64,000 nucleotides of DNA. It comes from Cheiracanthium punctorium (Eukaryota > Arthropoda > Arachnida > Araneae > Cheiracanthiidae). The stretch covers positions 124,001 through 188,000 of the forward strand of contig JAWZYV010012389.1 in the NCBI GenBank assembly GCA_038373885.1, written 5' to 3'. The notes beneath the pieces were generated by a model that worked only from the letters and a program-made list of their open reading frames with translations, did no database searches and was not told the DNA's origin. This document shows positions 10,111 through 21,970 of this stretch, piece by piece. Each line of letters opens with the position of its first letter. Position 1 is the stretch's first letter. The position numbers and the translations under genes were made by a program.

Positions 10111-12086
10111 TATATATAAATACACAGTAGAATCTCCCTAAAGCAAACTTGCTTGGTACCAGTTAAAAAATTTGTTATTAAGAAAATTTCGTTGTACAAA
10201 TATCAGAGATTTTTGCAGTTATTTCAGCAAATATTACAAGCTTTTTTGTTAATTTGATGTTTCGTAACTAAGACTTTAAATTAAATATAAATTAGCAGGG
10301 TCATATGGGGGAGTTATGGGTCAAAAAACAACAACATCTTAGATTTTTCTTAAGTATGAAAGATAAAATGATTTAATTTGACATGAAGTAAGCTTAAATA
10401 ATTTAGAAATTATTCAAATAACCACTTTACCAAAAATTGAATTATTATTTATTTTATTTAAATTATTGAGTGACCAGGAATTACCTTGGATTCGGGCAAT
10501 TATGGGTCACATATGGGGTAAATATTTACTTTTTTTATAGTAATGCATATCAAAAGTAAATAAATATTCTAAATCAGTTAGCATACAAACAGATTTTTTT
10601 AATTTTTTCTGCTGTGTTGTATTTAGGAAATAAATTAATTTAAATAATAAGATTATTTTTGCAAGTCTGTTACAATTTGTTTTCACTCTAAGCCCCCTAT
10701 TCCAGAAAAAATTTCTTGTAACATTTGTATACTACGTTTATTCTGTTACTATCAACAACAAAGGGATTATTTTCAGTTAAATTAATTGGCTCATAGGAAA
10801 TGCACTTGTTTTGAATTAATTCTAAATGATCTTGTTTGGGACAATGAAAATTTCCAGCTAGGGCGACTCCAATGAGTGGGCCATGGGAACCATGCCTCCT
10901 CCCCCAACTTGGATTTCACACACATTCCGGAACAATTTCACACATTCAATTTGCATTTTGAACAATTTATAGGCATATCTAAAAAGTCCAATGGCCCCAT
11001 CCGAAAATTCGGCCTAGAGCCACCCTGGATTTCTGTCACATTGTTTGTGAAATTTCATTTCTACTTTTTCCTTATCGAAAATTTCAGTTACTTTCCCATT
11101 GTAAAATAGGTCATTATCATAATACACAGCAAAATATTTCTGCTCTTCAAGTACAGTATAAATTCCTTGTAGCACCTTCTTAGCATCTTCTAAGAAGGAT
11201 TTTTTTTTTTTTTTTTTGGGGGGGGGGGCAATTTTTTTATTGCAGTTTCTTCAATCACATTTTCATTGTCATTAAACAGTTCTTTTTCACTAAACAGTTC
11301 CAAATTAACTTGTTTTGCATTTGAGGGACTGTCTATATCTTCTTGGGGTAATTTTATTTTTTTGCAAGCAATGTTTCTCTTGATGTCTACCTTTTATACT
11401 TACACGCTTAAATCTATTGAGTAAAATAATAATCAAGCAGAGTATATTTTTACTTAATTTTTGACTTCAAACAGCCATTCTCCCGATTGAGTAAAATTTG
11501 CTGCATTAATCGACAAAAATTAATGGAGTGAAAAATTCTCAATTTTTGCGCATTATACAACAGCTCCATTTAGGCTAAATAATAATAAAAAAAGAGGAGT
11601 GTCTGTTCGTTTTTGATTAATACAACTGTACTCAATTATGATTATTATTTAAGCTATGAATGAGCGTTTTTGCAAAACCAGTCCTTTTTTAATTAATATA
11701 TCTGTACTCAATTATTACTTTAAGCTAGAAAAGGGTGTTTTATGAAAATTTGCTGTTTTTGATTTTGAATTATTCGTTTTCTTCATTTTTTATTATCAGA
11801 GCTGTAATCTATGATTGTAAGCCCGAGAAAATAAATTTTAAATCAAGGCAAATACATTACATATATCTTAATACACTATAAAAAAGTATTTTTTTTAATA
11901 AATAGAATATAATTTCACTATAGTCTCTAGTTATAAAACGAATTCACAGTACAGCCAGAATACAGAAATGCAATCATGATTAAACCAGCTGTGAGATTTA
12001 ATTAAAGCAGCAACCAAATTTATTTACATGAAAAAGGTAAAATAGTACTTACTCACTTCACTGAAGATATCATAACTTCATTTGTA
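10111..12086. other. Gene-free AT-rich region with repeat ends
   Basis: CAGTAGAATCTCCC at about 10126 resembles a pogo/Tigger terminus like those at 61179 and 62322. A probable MITE at 10858-11028 has ends CTAGGGCGACTC and, inverted, CCAGGGTGGCTC, but poor duplications (ATTTCCAG and ATTTCTGT). A T-run plus G-run lies at 11194-11229. No gene is supported. Confidence 0.4.
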
Positions 12087-12889
12087 CAACAGCGCAGTGG
12101 CGGCTTTTCAGGTGAAGTAGGTGAAGTGCCTCTTCACCAAGTATTGTAAGTAACAAAAAATTGTTTAACGTAAGCAAGCAATGATCCTTTTTCAAATTTA
12201 TTCTGTTAGAATACACTAAAATTCCGATGAAAGCCCAATTGCCGTAAGACTATGTGCTAAAACACGATCTTACTAGCAGTGAAGCCAAACCCCCTTCCCT
12301 TGTCAGTACCAAAGAGAGGGTTTCAGTGACTTGTGCCACGATTGGTTGATTGTTAGAGTCACGTGGTACACGGGTTTCGGCAAACAGTCTGAGTTGTGAA
12401 GTGCTAATGAAAAATTTTCTCTTGCACTGCAGTTGCCAGTTGGGTTGCCATGGTAACCACAGACGCTTCATTCAGGTTTACAGCTTTCCTTGAAGGTCAG
12501 GTGAAGAGATCCTTCAGAAAATGGTCCGTCTCTTCAACTGAGAGGAAACTCAGCAGAGTGCATTTCCAAGAACAAATTTGTGTAGGAAAAGGAAACCACA
12601 TTATTTCTTTGAGATTGTGACACGAGATTTTTACTGCTGGCTTTTGAAAATTTTAGAATTTCTTCTTGTGTTAATTTTAATGGTAATAATAGTTAGTTTC
12701 TTTTCTGTTTATTCACCTTCATTATGTTTCCTGTAAATGGTATAGTCTGTAAAGTATTACAAATACCGTTTAGTCGGTGGAATGATGAAGATAGATAAAG
12801 ATGTGTTCTTTCTCGTGGTCGACCAATGGAGGCATTAGGAATTAATGCCTCTTCAAAAGACATACCTCGAAAAGAGTGGTAAATTTTAC

Positions 12890-13076
12890 ACTGTTCGCAG
12901 GGGCGTAGCCAGAAATTTTTCATGGGGGGGGGGGGTTACGACTGCTACAACTCTCTCTCTCTATATATATATATATACGTGTGTGTGATAATGTAGTGAA
13001 GAATATACAATTTGTATGGCAAAAATTTCTCATGGGGGGGTTATGACCCCCCCCTTAGCCCCCCCCTGACTGTTCG
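12890..13076. mobile_element. hAT-type MITE (171 bp) nested in the 12.1-kb element
   Basis: The element runs 12898-13068, begins CAGGGGCGTAGCC and ends CCCCCCCTG, with G/C runs inside both ends. The perfect duplication ACTGTTCG is at 12890-12897 and 13069-13076. A related end starts at 21267. Confidence 0.85.
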
Positions 13077-13269
13077 TTTCAAACATAGCTGGTTTACGAA
13101 TTACAAATGGCTGTGCAGTTCTCCTATATTTTACAAAAGTTATTTTATTGGCCTTGCTTACTCTTTAGTAATAAGCATTCTGTATGGAGCAAAGACGGAT
13201 TTTCAGACATTTTAAATGTAACGCGATCTTGAACATTATGGAGAGAGGGGGCGCACATAATTTCCAAAG

Positions 13270-13523
13270 GACATTTAAAAGGTTCATGTTGTTGTTGTGG
13301 CATTAAGGCCAATTATCTACACAGGGGATCTAGACCTACGAGCGGGATGCCCTTCGTGGGGGATCTTTTTATGGGTCCTAACCCGTATTTACGCTAAGTT
13401 TCGGATGAAACCACGGAAAACTCCGAACGATTAGGTCGGCGGACGTGACCTGGTTTTGAACCAGGCACCTTCCGTCTTCAAAGCGCTACGCGGTAGGCCA
13501 CTGGTCGGTCGACATTTTATAGG
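13270..13523 (-). mobile_element. tRNA-derived SINE (minus strand) with about 13-bp duplication
   Basis: SINE body 13283-13510, read on the minus strand. The head has a pol III B-box-like GGTTCAAAACC and an A-box-like segment in TGGCCTACCGCGTAGCG. The tail is CAACAACAAC-type at the low-coordinate end. Flanking GACATTTAAAAGG (13270-13282) and GACATTTTATAGG (13511-13523) match at 11 of 13 bases, as expected for LINE-type target-primed insertion. Relatives: 54688-54870 and 57720-57830. Confidence 0.8.
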
Positions 13524-13698
13524 ATCGCTGAAAGATTAAAAATTTCTTTCCACAGAAAGGCCGCCTAATTACCATGCATAATTACCCGCCTCCCCGCCTA
13601 ATTACCATGCATAATGGCTGTATCGGGTGTTTTTCATAATGTTTTGGTATCAAGCTCTTCACCTATTTTTTTCATCACTAGCCGCCACTGCAACAGCG

Positions 13699-14484
13699 AC
13701 GAGATTTTTATTATCCAATCGTAAGAAACTAAGTCCATTAAAACAAAATTTTTATCGAAAGCATCCTCTCCACATTTCGGTTGAATTTATTTCACAACTC
13801 TGAATATGAAAAAGATGCATTTGGTATTCGGATATAACATAAAATTATCACCAGCGAATACATTGAGAAGTAATCACCCACAGCAAAAGGCAAAGTACAG
13901 CAGAGCAAAGTAGATCCGGTATCCTCTTTAGAAACTCTTAATTCATATTTTTAATAACGACATGTTTGTTCTTCGAAGCCCGGCGCAAGCCACGATTCCC
14001 GCATTGTGACTACGTACCGTTTTCCATTGAAGAGCGTTGATTACGTGATAGTAATAGAATATCTTACAGGCATCTTTTCGTGGGGGAGAGACAGAATTCT
14101 CAAATAGACAAGATTTTAGTGAAAATGGAGTATACAAAAGTGAGATCCCCCATGTCATCCTGTATATTATAAATTTGTCAAACTTACACGTTTTCACTTT
14201 TCATTGAATATATGAAATATTTGAAAGTAAAGACAATTCATTAATTGAATTTAGAGAAAATAAGTAGTATTATTCATTTGACTAGAAAAATTCCGTTATT
14301 TTACATTGCTTTGCATTTTGTCATGTTAAATTTTCATAAAATTTTTCACATTTTAAAAGTGCATTGAAAATACAGTCAGGCACATTTTCTTCCATTTGTA
14401 AATCTCTTTTACTGGTTTCGAATGACTGTAGCATTTCAAGTATGATGTAGTTTTGGTTGTGAGATGTCTTCATTTTTGGAATCA
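13699..14484. other. Gene-free stretch
   Basis: AT-rich, no motif-bearing frame. The 84-codon minus-strand frame at 13943-14197 shows no family resemblance. Confidence 0.4.
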
Positions 14485-14680
14485 GTTTTCCTGATGGGTG
14501 CCCATAGGTATGGGCAGGGTGGGGCCATGCTCCCATATTATCACTATGATTTATGTACTGGTATAATTCAGAGGTCGTTCAACATTAACATAACTTATAG
14601 TATCTTTCAGGGACAGGACTATTCCCTTGTTCCCCCCCCTCCCCCCCTACAAAAAATCATATGGGCACCCATGTTTTCCT
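14485..14680. mobile_element. hAT-type MITE (about 180 bp)
   Basis: Ends ATGGGTGCCCATA and its inverse ATATGGGCACCCAT bound an interior with a C-rich run. The duplication GTTTTCCT lies at 14485-14492 and 14673-14680. The ends resemble those of the MITE at 27256-27453 (ATGGGCGCCCATA), so the two are probably one family. Confidence 0.75.
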
Positions 14681-15170
14681 GCCCTTCATTTTTGCCTATT
14701 ACACTGGTCAAAATCTCTTCATCTGTAGGATATGACACAGTTAAGAGCAGTTCTGCATCCACTTCAAAAAAGTTGGAGATGTCATCTGTTCCTCTTCCAT
14801 TATCTTTCAGTGTTCCATTTTTCTTTCAATTCGGCCAAGATCACATCTTGAGAATCAAAGTCATCTGTATGATCAACAAAGCCTGCCTATTTGGAGCAAT
14901 TACAGATTGTTGTAGTAGTTACATCAAATTGCTATACTTTAGTTCTGCAATTGCTTTTTGAAGATCAACATTTTCTTGAATGGTTTCATTTTTACTTTTC
15001 GAACATGTACCATGTAAAGAAAGTATCGTAATCATGAAAAAATTTGACTTGAGATTTTGAGATTTTGGTGTATTCACATGTTTTGGGGTTTTCTGAATTC
15101 ATTTATGCTATTTTTACGAGACGTATGTATGTATGTATGTGCGTTTGTTTGTATATGAGTGAACATGATA
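14681..15170. other. Gene-free stretch
   Basis: No recognisable coding or RNA feature. It ends in a GTATGTATGTATGT microsatellite at about 15124-15140. Confidence 0.4.
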
Positions 15171-15175
15171 GTTCC

Positions 15176-15437
15176 TAAATGGGGCATTCGATTGAGCTCA
15201 AATTGGGTATATATGTTATAAAACACCGTTGCAAGACCAGTATTGATTTTGGTGTGTATAGGACTGACAGTTTTTCTACAGGGCTACAACAAAGATTTCT
15301 TTTACATTAAGGCCTATGCGAGGAAATTCTTGAAATTGCGCTAGCATTTAAATGGTACATTCGATCGAGCTGAAATGGGGTATATATGTTATAAACCACC
15401 ATCGTCAGACCGGTATTGATTTTGATATGTATAGGAC
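15176..15437 (+). repeat. Two tandem copies, 174-bp period
   Basis: About 88 bp (15176-15265) recur at 15350-15437, sharing blocks such as GGGTATATATGTTATAAA and GTATTGATTTTG. A microsatellite lies directly upstream. The layout is similar to the duplication at 29287-29613, which has a 176-bp period. Confidence 0.75.
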
Positions 15438-15439
15438 AT

Positions 15440-15848
15440 AATAGAAGTGATAATAACATTGAATTCGCTGAAGAATTTTTTGATTTTCACCATGATCCAG
15501 CTGTCGATAAAAGCACTGAAGAGGAGGAACCGACGTCTGATGAGCCTGAATCCTACCATGTCCACATCATGGAACTGACGACATATGACGAAGCTGTTAG
15601 TTCCCCTGACGCCGCCTTATGGATGCAAGCGACGGAGGAGGAGTTAGCCATGCTGGAAAAGCGTGATGTGCATGTAATCGTCCCCCATCCCTCATCCAAA
15701 GTCCTGGCTGCAGATGGGTCTTCAGAGTGAAGGAGGATTCCGACTATAAAGTGCAGCGCCAGAAAGCTAGAATTGTTGCTGAAGGCTGTCGTCAAGTTCC
15801 TGGACTGGACTACAGTGAAATTTTTGCTCCAGTGAAGATGATTTTTTA
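15440..15848 (+). pseudogene. pol: Ty1/copia reverse transcriptase N-terminal fragment
   Basis: The first frame gives an acidic linker, then YDEAVSSPDAALWMQATEEEL and MLEKRDVHVIVPHPSSKVL, the copia pre-RT region (usual pattern: W..A...E...L). After a frameshift at about 15705 the homology continues as CRWVFRVKEDSDYKVQRQKA, RIVAEGC and YSEIFAPVK. The fragment stops at about 15848 where unrelated MITE sequence begins, so the catalytic YVDD region is missing. It is clearly broken by a shift and a truncation. Confidence 0.85.
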
Positions 15849-15944
15849 AAAGCATGCATCACTACTTGCTCTTTAGTTTTTCTCGTGCCCCCCCCCCCTG
15901 CAAATGTTCTGCGGGGGGTGCCCCCCTCAGATTGAGAAACACTG
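15849..15944 (-). mobile_element. hAT-like MITE fragment (CAGTGTTTCTC end)
   Basis: On the minus strand it starts CAGTGTTTCTCAATCTGAG, then a G-rich tract, then GAGAAAAACTAAAGAGCAAG. The same order occurs at 28186-28290 on the plus strand. The other terminus is not visible. Confidence 0.6.
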
Positions 15945-16382
15945 GGCTAGAACATATATTCTCTGTGTCTTATTCTCTCCCTCACTTCTCACCCGAGCCA
16001 ATCAGTTAGTCGAATTCACAAGTGCAGCCGTAGTCAGAAAACCTTTCTTCAGCTGAGTCTTAGCTACATACCCCTATGCTATCCTATGCTGGAGACTGCT
16101 TACATAGTCGTTACCATGGCAATGGTGCAGCCAATTCCTTTATCAGCTCTGAGGGCTGTACCAATGACTTTCGCAGTTGAATTGCGGAAGATTAAAAGGC
16201 TTTTTTTCTGAATGAGCGATCTGGCAGTTACTACAATATTTTTTTTTTTAATTAACCATAGGAATTCCATATAATTCTAATCTGAATTTAAGAAAATTTA
16301 TAGAATAAATTATTTCAAAGTATGTGCTGATAATTTCAAGTGCAGCCTGGCAGTACTTGCTGTATCCCACGAGCCGCCACTG
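15945..16382. mobile_element. hAT-like right end interrupting the BEL 3' end
   Basis: Gene-free DNA ending CGAGCCGCCACTG at 16382, which read inverted is the CAGTGGCGGCTCG type of hAT terminus. BEL sequence begins immediately after it. The left end and duplication were not found. Confidence 0.5.
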
Positions 16383-17600
16383 ACACTCATGTTATTTTTG
16401 CTAAACTGCCATTTATGGCTTTCTTGTAGATTATTCAAATAATCTCGCTTCCACATTTTCCAAATGGTTTGAGAAGCTTTGGAAATTTTTTCCCACTTAC
16501 TTAATCTATTATCGTAAATATTGGAAAGTTGGGGTTCTGGAATGGAAACGATGGGTCTTCCGATAAGAAAATGCCCTGGGGTGAGGGTTTCAAAATTATC
16601 GAATTCTGCTTACAATGGGGTCAAGGGAATGTAAAATGGAAATTTCCAGCAGTGTGTTTTAAATGAAACTTAAATGATTTTACACCGGCTTCATACAAAC
16701 CACCGAAATTTCGGGACCTTGGTGGACTAAAATGCCAGTCAACACCGGTCCAAGGGCAGATTAAAGGGGGAAGCAGAGGGGGCAACTGCTCCCCCCCTCC
16801 GAGACAATAGAAATTAATGTAAAAGATCCTATTTTACTTCCATAAAATGGATGTATATGTCAATCTTCTAACTAACTGCCCCCACCGACAAACTAACCGC
16901 CTCCCGACAAACTTGCAATAATCCGCCACTGCACCGGTCTCTGTGTAAAATTTAGCCAAAAGGTTCATTCGGTGCGTTCGCAATTTTTAAGAGTTGCTTT
17001 AATTCGGAATGAGCCCCGACGAAATTTCTCCCATTGTCAGTGAAAATTTTAGAAGGTTTACCTCTTCTAGACATGATCCTTTTTAAGCTAGCAATGAATC
17101 CAGTTGATGTCAAGTCACTGACAAAATCCAGATGTATTGCTTTAGTGCTAAAGCACACGTAAATTGCTACATATATTTTATTAAGTACTCCCTTTCTTTG
17201 TCCCTTAAACTTTACATAAAAAGGACCACAGAAATCAATACCAGTGATGGTAAATGGAGAAGACGGCTCAACACGTTCCTTAGGGAGCTGACCCATTAAA
17301 TGTTGGCTCAAGATTGGCCTACTCTTTAAGCATGCAGCACAACTGTGTACTACTGATCTACACAGATTTCAGCCGTTTAAAGGTCAATATTTTTGACGTA
17401 TCAGGTACAACAAAGTTTGTGCTCCGGCATGCAAATGCTTTAGATGAAAATACCAGATAATCATTTTTGTTATACGGCACTTTTGTGGGAGCACGATAGG
17501 ATGCTTGGCATCATCATTAACAGAAGAATTTGCCAATCTCCCAACAACACGTATAATACCATTTTTGTCAAGAAAGCAGTTCAATGACAATTTACTTCTA
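16383..17600 (-). pseudogene. pol: BEL/Pao integrase remnant
   Basis: Minus-strand integrase. The zinc-binding region is at 17590-17384 (HPIVLP..., HLKHLHAGAQ). The core at 17311-16952 shows GIDFCGPF and FTDNGRNFVGAH, the first two catalytic aspartates. The third block, NFGGLYEAGVKSF with the expected glutamate near 16710, is split from the core by a 181-bp MITE (16751-16931). C-terminal motifs such as GIFLSEDPS and a W-KMWKR-like segment follow down to about 16400, with stops and shifts. Its order after RNase H matches BEL/Pao polyproteins. Confidence 0.85.
16743..16939. mobile_element. hAT-type MITE (181 bp) inside the BEL integrase
   Basis: The element runs 16751-16931 with a perfect duplication CACCGGTC at 16743-16750 and 16932-16939. 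Ends are CAAGGGCAGATTA and, inverted, CAGTGGCGGATTA. A relative with the same interior (AATTAATGTAAAAGATCC) occurs at 45095, itself interrupted by another hAT element. Confidence 0.9.
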
Positions 17601-18891
17601 GATTTTACATTTTCCTTCTTTACAAGAGAAACTATCCCATCTGAATACTCACTTCTTCTGTCTTCAGAAGAAATAGTTCTGCATTTTTCAGTTCCTGACC
17701 ATTCAAATAACTAATCAACTTCTTCCCTAAATTTTTGCAGTTAAAAATAAATCTAAATACATAAGAAACAATTCGAATAAGTTTAAAAAAGTTATTTGTT
17801 ACACTAAGAAGACTGTCGAAGAAAATCCCCCGATTTGTCAGGGCAAGGCATGTTTCTCGATCCACAGAGCACCACTCCTTTTTCAATTCCGATCTATAGT
17901 CATCATCAGGAACTCTGTCGTTACACTCGAATGTGGAGATTTTGTCTTTCCTCAGGAATTCCAGTCCAGACCACCAGGATTCATTTGTCAAAAAAGTTTC
18001 TGCACTCACACCTCTAGAAATAATATCAGCAATATTCATTTTTTGGCCTACGTGAAACCAAGCTTCGGGATCGCTCAGGGTCTGAATTTCCTTCACCCGG
18101 TTGGAGACAAACTGCTTCCACTTTTGGTGAGGTCCTTTAATCCAAAATAATACAATCTGAGTGTCTGTCCAGAAATAAACTCTAGGTACTCCTTTTCACT
18201 TTATAACTTGTTCTACTTCTTTTGTGAGTCTGGCTGCCAATAATGCACCCATCAATTCAAGTTTCGGCAAGGTTACCTTTTTTAATGGAGCAACACGACT
18301 CTTTGAGGCAACAAGGTTCACCGATGTATTAACATTACTTTTCACCCGCAAATAGATAGCCGTACCGAATGCTCGTAAACTAGAATCCGAGAATGCATGG
18401 ATTTCAAGCTCACTTGGATCTTTCAATATTGAATTAAGGATCATTCTAGGAATTTTCAGACTCTCAAACATCTTCAATTCATACCTCCACTGAGTATACA
18501 ACTTTAGAAGGTCAGGTGGTATAGCTGTATCACACATACATTTTCTAATCCACAATTCCTGCAAAAGACATTTAAGTCGACTGGTGAAAGGGCTCAGAAA
18601 TCCAAGCACATCAAACACCTTTCCCATCGTTTGTAACACTACTCTTTTTGTGATGGAATCTTCTGGGTTAAACCTCATCAAATGCTCCAGTTCCAAAGTA
18701 ATGTAATCCTGATTGACATTCCACGGAAGGCCAAGGACTTTATGCATCTCATCCGGGTTGTTATTCGCATGAATTGGATGAGTTCTGTACCTGTAACTTC
18801 TCCATTTTCCCACCAACTCTTCAATGTTGGAGCTCCATTTGCATAAATTAATTCCTGCCTCAGCCATAAGTCTCCGGGCCTCGAATGACAT
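17601..18891 (-). pseudogene. pol: BEL/Pao post-RT region and RNase H remnant
   Basis: 18891-18196 encodes the region after RT known as peptidase A17/Pao: MSFEARRLMAEAGINLCKW, VLGLPWNV, then VFDVLGFLSPF, HAFSDSS and PKLELMGALLAARL, which is the RNase H start. 18096-17632 continues with WFHVGQKMNIADIISRG, the conserved RNase H end. A stop or shift separates the two frames near 18100-18200. Compared with an intact BEL element the order is normal and only the frame is damaged. Confidence 0.85.
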
Positions 18892-20045
18892 CTGAAAGGC
18901 AGACGAACATCGTCGAGTGCTCCAACCAGATCATCCACGTAGAGGCAAGTGTCAAGCATCTGTACCGTAGCAGGATATACATCGTAAAACTTTTTAATGT
19001 GCTCTTTAACGGTAGCAGAGAGCAAGAATGGGCTGTGTTGACTCCGAAAAACACACGACAAAATCGGTAAACTTGAATTTCATACCTTGAATTGTGCACT
19101 GCAGGATTAGCAGTCGGAAACAAAAACCTGACTGCATTTCTGTCTCTTACATTCAATGATACCTGCAGAGACGTCTTCTCGATATCTGCAAGAACGATAA
19201 CTTTGATCAAGCGATAAAAAAAAAATAAGCACGTTAAATATAAGTGGATTAAGATTTAGTCTAGTGTACAAGCAGTCATTCAGTGACAATTTACCCTCTG
19301 CATGTGCACTTGCGTTGAATACCATTCGCTTACTTCTAACAGAATTCCTATATACCATAGAAAATGGCAATCAGAATAGAGGCTTATACGCTTGCACTTT
19401 GTCGTTCAAAACTTTTTCAATTATTCCCAGTTTTTCATAATCGGCCAGAATTTCTCTGTATTCATTATACTTTTCCGGATTCTTCTGAAATTTTCTTATT
19501 AAATGGTCCAGTCGCCCCCTGGCTACCAGATAGTTGTCTCCCAACTCTTTAAAATCTCGCTTCCATGGGAACCCAACCTCGTACCTTCCCTCTTTGTAAC
19601 ATACATAACTTTTAAAAAGGGTCATGGCCTTATCGTCATCCATGTTATATCTTGTGAAACGCTGATTGACTCCAATTCCTAAAATCTCTGCAAACCCTAC
19701 TCCACACGATCCCCCAACTAAAATGACATTGTTGCCCGGTAGTTTAATTTTATTTCCCCTTAGCAATTCATAAAATACCTCACTCCCCAGCAAAAGCGAT
19801 ATCTTTTGAGGCATATAAAACTGTGGGTTTGCATATTTTAAATTTCTGGGTAGGTTGAAAGAGGAAATGTCCATTTTCTCAGACAGAACATTTCCTGTAA
19901 TTTCAGGCAAAATTAAAAATTCAAGTTCCCTACTAAATGACTCATTACCATTAGTTATATGGGTATGAATCTTTTTAACAATTGGAACTACAGTATTTTT
20001 CAGTCCAATTAAATTTGCTCTGCAATTTACCGTATTTACCTGCAT
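18678..20045 (-). pseudogene. pol: BEL/Pao protease and reverse transcriptase remnant
   Basis: 20045-19371 holds the aspartic-protease region (CRANLIGLKNT, LPEITGNVL, LLLGSEVFYELL) and the start of RT (LVARGRLDHLIRKFQKNP, YEKLGIIE). RT continues as RMVFNASAHAEGKLSLND at 19330-19270. After a shift in an A/T run near 19220 it reads VLADIEKTSLQVSLN and RDRNAVRFLF, and after another shift near 19050 it reads SPFLLSATVKEHI and the catalytic CLYVDDLVGA near 18940. At least three frameshifts make it non-functional. Confidence 0.85.
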
Positions 20046-20330
20046 ATAAGTCGAGAAATTTTGGACAAAAAAGAAGCTTTAAAGTTGGGGGGTCGACTTA
20101 TATGAGGGTCCTTAATTTTTAATCATTTTTTTTTAAATCGGAAGTCAAAAATGCCCTTTTATAAGGCAAATGTTCTCTTCCTGCATTCCATAACACAATG
20201 ACTTCTTTTCAGGTTGATACCATACAAGGAAGAATATAGCAATACAAAGATTGAAAACGTGTATCATGTTGTTGTTCTTGTTGGATTACGGGCAATTAGC
20301 TACGCGTGGACTCTAGGCCAAAGGATAGGG
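20037..20330. mobile_element. Tigger-like insert between BEL gag and protease
   Basis: TTTACCGTATTTACCTGCAT, then ATAAGTCGA and a later TCGACTTATATG, resembles the termini of pogo/Tigger-type non-autonomous elements. BEL-coding similarity stops at about 20045 on one side and resumes at about 20330 on the other, so about 0.3 kb is inserted. The right end is not defined. Confidence 0.45.
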
Positions 20331-21266
20331 TTTTCAAGACACAAGCTAAATTTCTTGAGAATTTTAAGTCGTTCATCAGCACACGAGTCTATAAATTTTT
20401 TACACCTGAAAATGGGATGATATTCGAAACATCCTCGCAAACAATTATTTTTATCATTTTTTACAACCAAAGTTTTGTATTTGGGGAGAGGGTCGCATCT
20501 ATTTTCAGATATTCCTAGTGTATACCTATTGACATTTTTTAAAGCCTGACACCGTTTAGTCAAAAGCTCAGTAAATTTATCCCAAGTAGGGACCTCAGAG
20601 CCCAATTCCATTTCAATTAATTTGCATGTATAGTTATCAACCTTTTGATTAATTATATAAATTAATATGGCTTCACATAGCGGATTGAACTCTTAACTTC
20701 AACTGTTTTAGCGACCTCAAATTATTTTCTATTTTATCCAGCATCTGCCTTAAACTAGACGTGGATTCACATTTTATCTTTGAACAATTAAAAATTTCCC
20801 CAATATGACTCATGATAAGTAACTTAGTATTTTCAAATCTCTTTTTCAGTGCTTCAAATAGACTATTATATGTTTCATTTACAGTAATTAACTGCCTAGC
20901 ATTACCCTTAAGTGCCAACTAAAGGTAAAACAACTTCTGTTGTTCGGATAATTCACTGTTTTCATGAATCAGTGATATAAATTGGGCCTTAAATGACAAC
21001 CATTCCACATATAATCCTGAAAACTCGGGAAGATTAATTGACAGTAATTTTAATTTACAACCCCCAGGGGAGGAACTAGAACCATTTGTTATGTTCAAAA
21101 TTGTATTTGAATTAAGAAACCTCCTATAACTCACTTCACATTTCTCGAGGTCTTCCTGTAGGAAATTCAAGTTCGATTCGAAAGACTGAAGCTCTTTATC
21201 TGTAAGTTTTTCATAACATTCACAATGCAAATCTTCCAATTTAACACACAATTTATCAATTAAAGA
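20300..21266 (-). pseudogene. gag: BEL/Pao gag-like region remnant
   Basis: The minus strand carries three successive frames. 21266-20919 has a coiled-coil-like start, then INLPEFSGLYVEWLSFKAQF, the hallmark of the DUF1759 gag domain of BEL elements. 20918-20673 continues LKGNARQLI...NYNSLFEALKKRF-like sequence. 20611-20300 has WDKFTELLTKRC and a cysteine/histidine segment near CFEYHPIFRCKKF in the position of the BEL zinc knuckle. The frames are separated by stops. The 5' end is cut by a MITE end starting at 21267, so the LTR is missing. Confidence 0.8.
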
Positions 21267-21960
21267 CAGGGGCGTAGCCATAAATTTTTCATGGGGAGTG
21301 GGGGTTACGACTACTACAACTCATATATATGTATACGTGTGTGCAATAATTTACAGTGATGTGCCAGCTGAAATTACATTTTGGAGCAAGAAAAAGGCAT
21401 TTTTTGGAGCAGTTTGGAGCAAGAAAAAAGACATTTTTGGAGCAGTTTGGAGCGAGAAAAACATTTTTGTAGGAGTTCGAAGGAATCTTCCCCAAGAGAA
21501 TAAATGTACTGCCTTAATTTAAGAACCTTATAGATAAATTAATAATTATGAACAAAAATTAACTTTTTTTTTATTATTTAAAACAAAAAAGGAATAAAAT
21601 ACTCACCAAATTTTACATTCCAAAGATGAGTTTGATCTTGGAGCTTTACCACAGTAAACTTTTCAGCTTACATCAGAAGGCAATTATAAAAGAATTATCC
21701 AGAAAAATATTAAGTAATTATTTAATAAAACAAGTATATTTCTTTCCTGATTAAAATTGGTGTTTTTATTTCTAAATGTTTTAGACCAGTAATGAAGTAA
21801 AATTAATAAACTTGTCCAAAACCAACAAGTTCATTCAACTTATTGAATAGAAGCTTAACACCCAAAGAATGCATAAAGTAACAAAATAATCAAGATGCAG
21901 AAACACAAAATTAGCAAGAATATATATACTTATTAACAAATATCTTCTCCAATCAATTAT
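21259..21960. other. MITE left end and gene-free DNA
   Basis: CAGGGGCGTAGCC at 21267 is a hAT-like end of the same family as 12898-13068, inserted in the BEL gag after ATTAAAGA. No confident right end or matching duplication was found. GGAGCA-type repeats at about 21380-21470 resemble the minisatellite at 6112. The rest is AT-rich. Confidence 0.5.
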
Positions 21961-21970
21961 CACATATCAA

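Larger units (their letters stand above)
12087..13698. mobile_element. Non-autonomous hAT element (1.6 kb) with nested insertions
   Basis: The element runs 12095-13690. Ends CAGTGGCGGC are inverted repeats of each other, and the perfect duplication CAACAGCG lies at 12087-12094 and 13691-13698. GGTGAAG motifs lie just inside both ends. No transposase motif is visible; a 73-codon minus-strand frame (12250-12471) resembles nothing I know. A MITE (12898-13068) and a SINE (13283-13510) were inserted later. Confidence 0.85.

Noticed and set aside
14464..14961. 165-codon plus-strand frame
   Set aside because: It runs through a MITE and its C-rich tract and has no domain; composition does not look coding.
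21267..21749. A MITE from CAGGGGCGTAGCC to TTTCCTG with ATTAAAGA/ATTAAAAT flanks
   Set aside because: The right end is not an inverted repeat of the left, and the flanks agree at only 6 of 8 bases.
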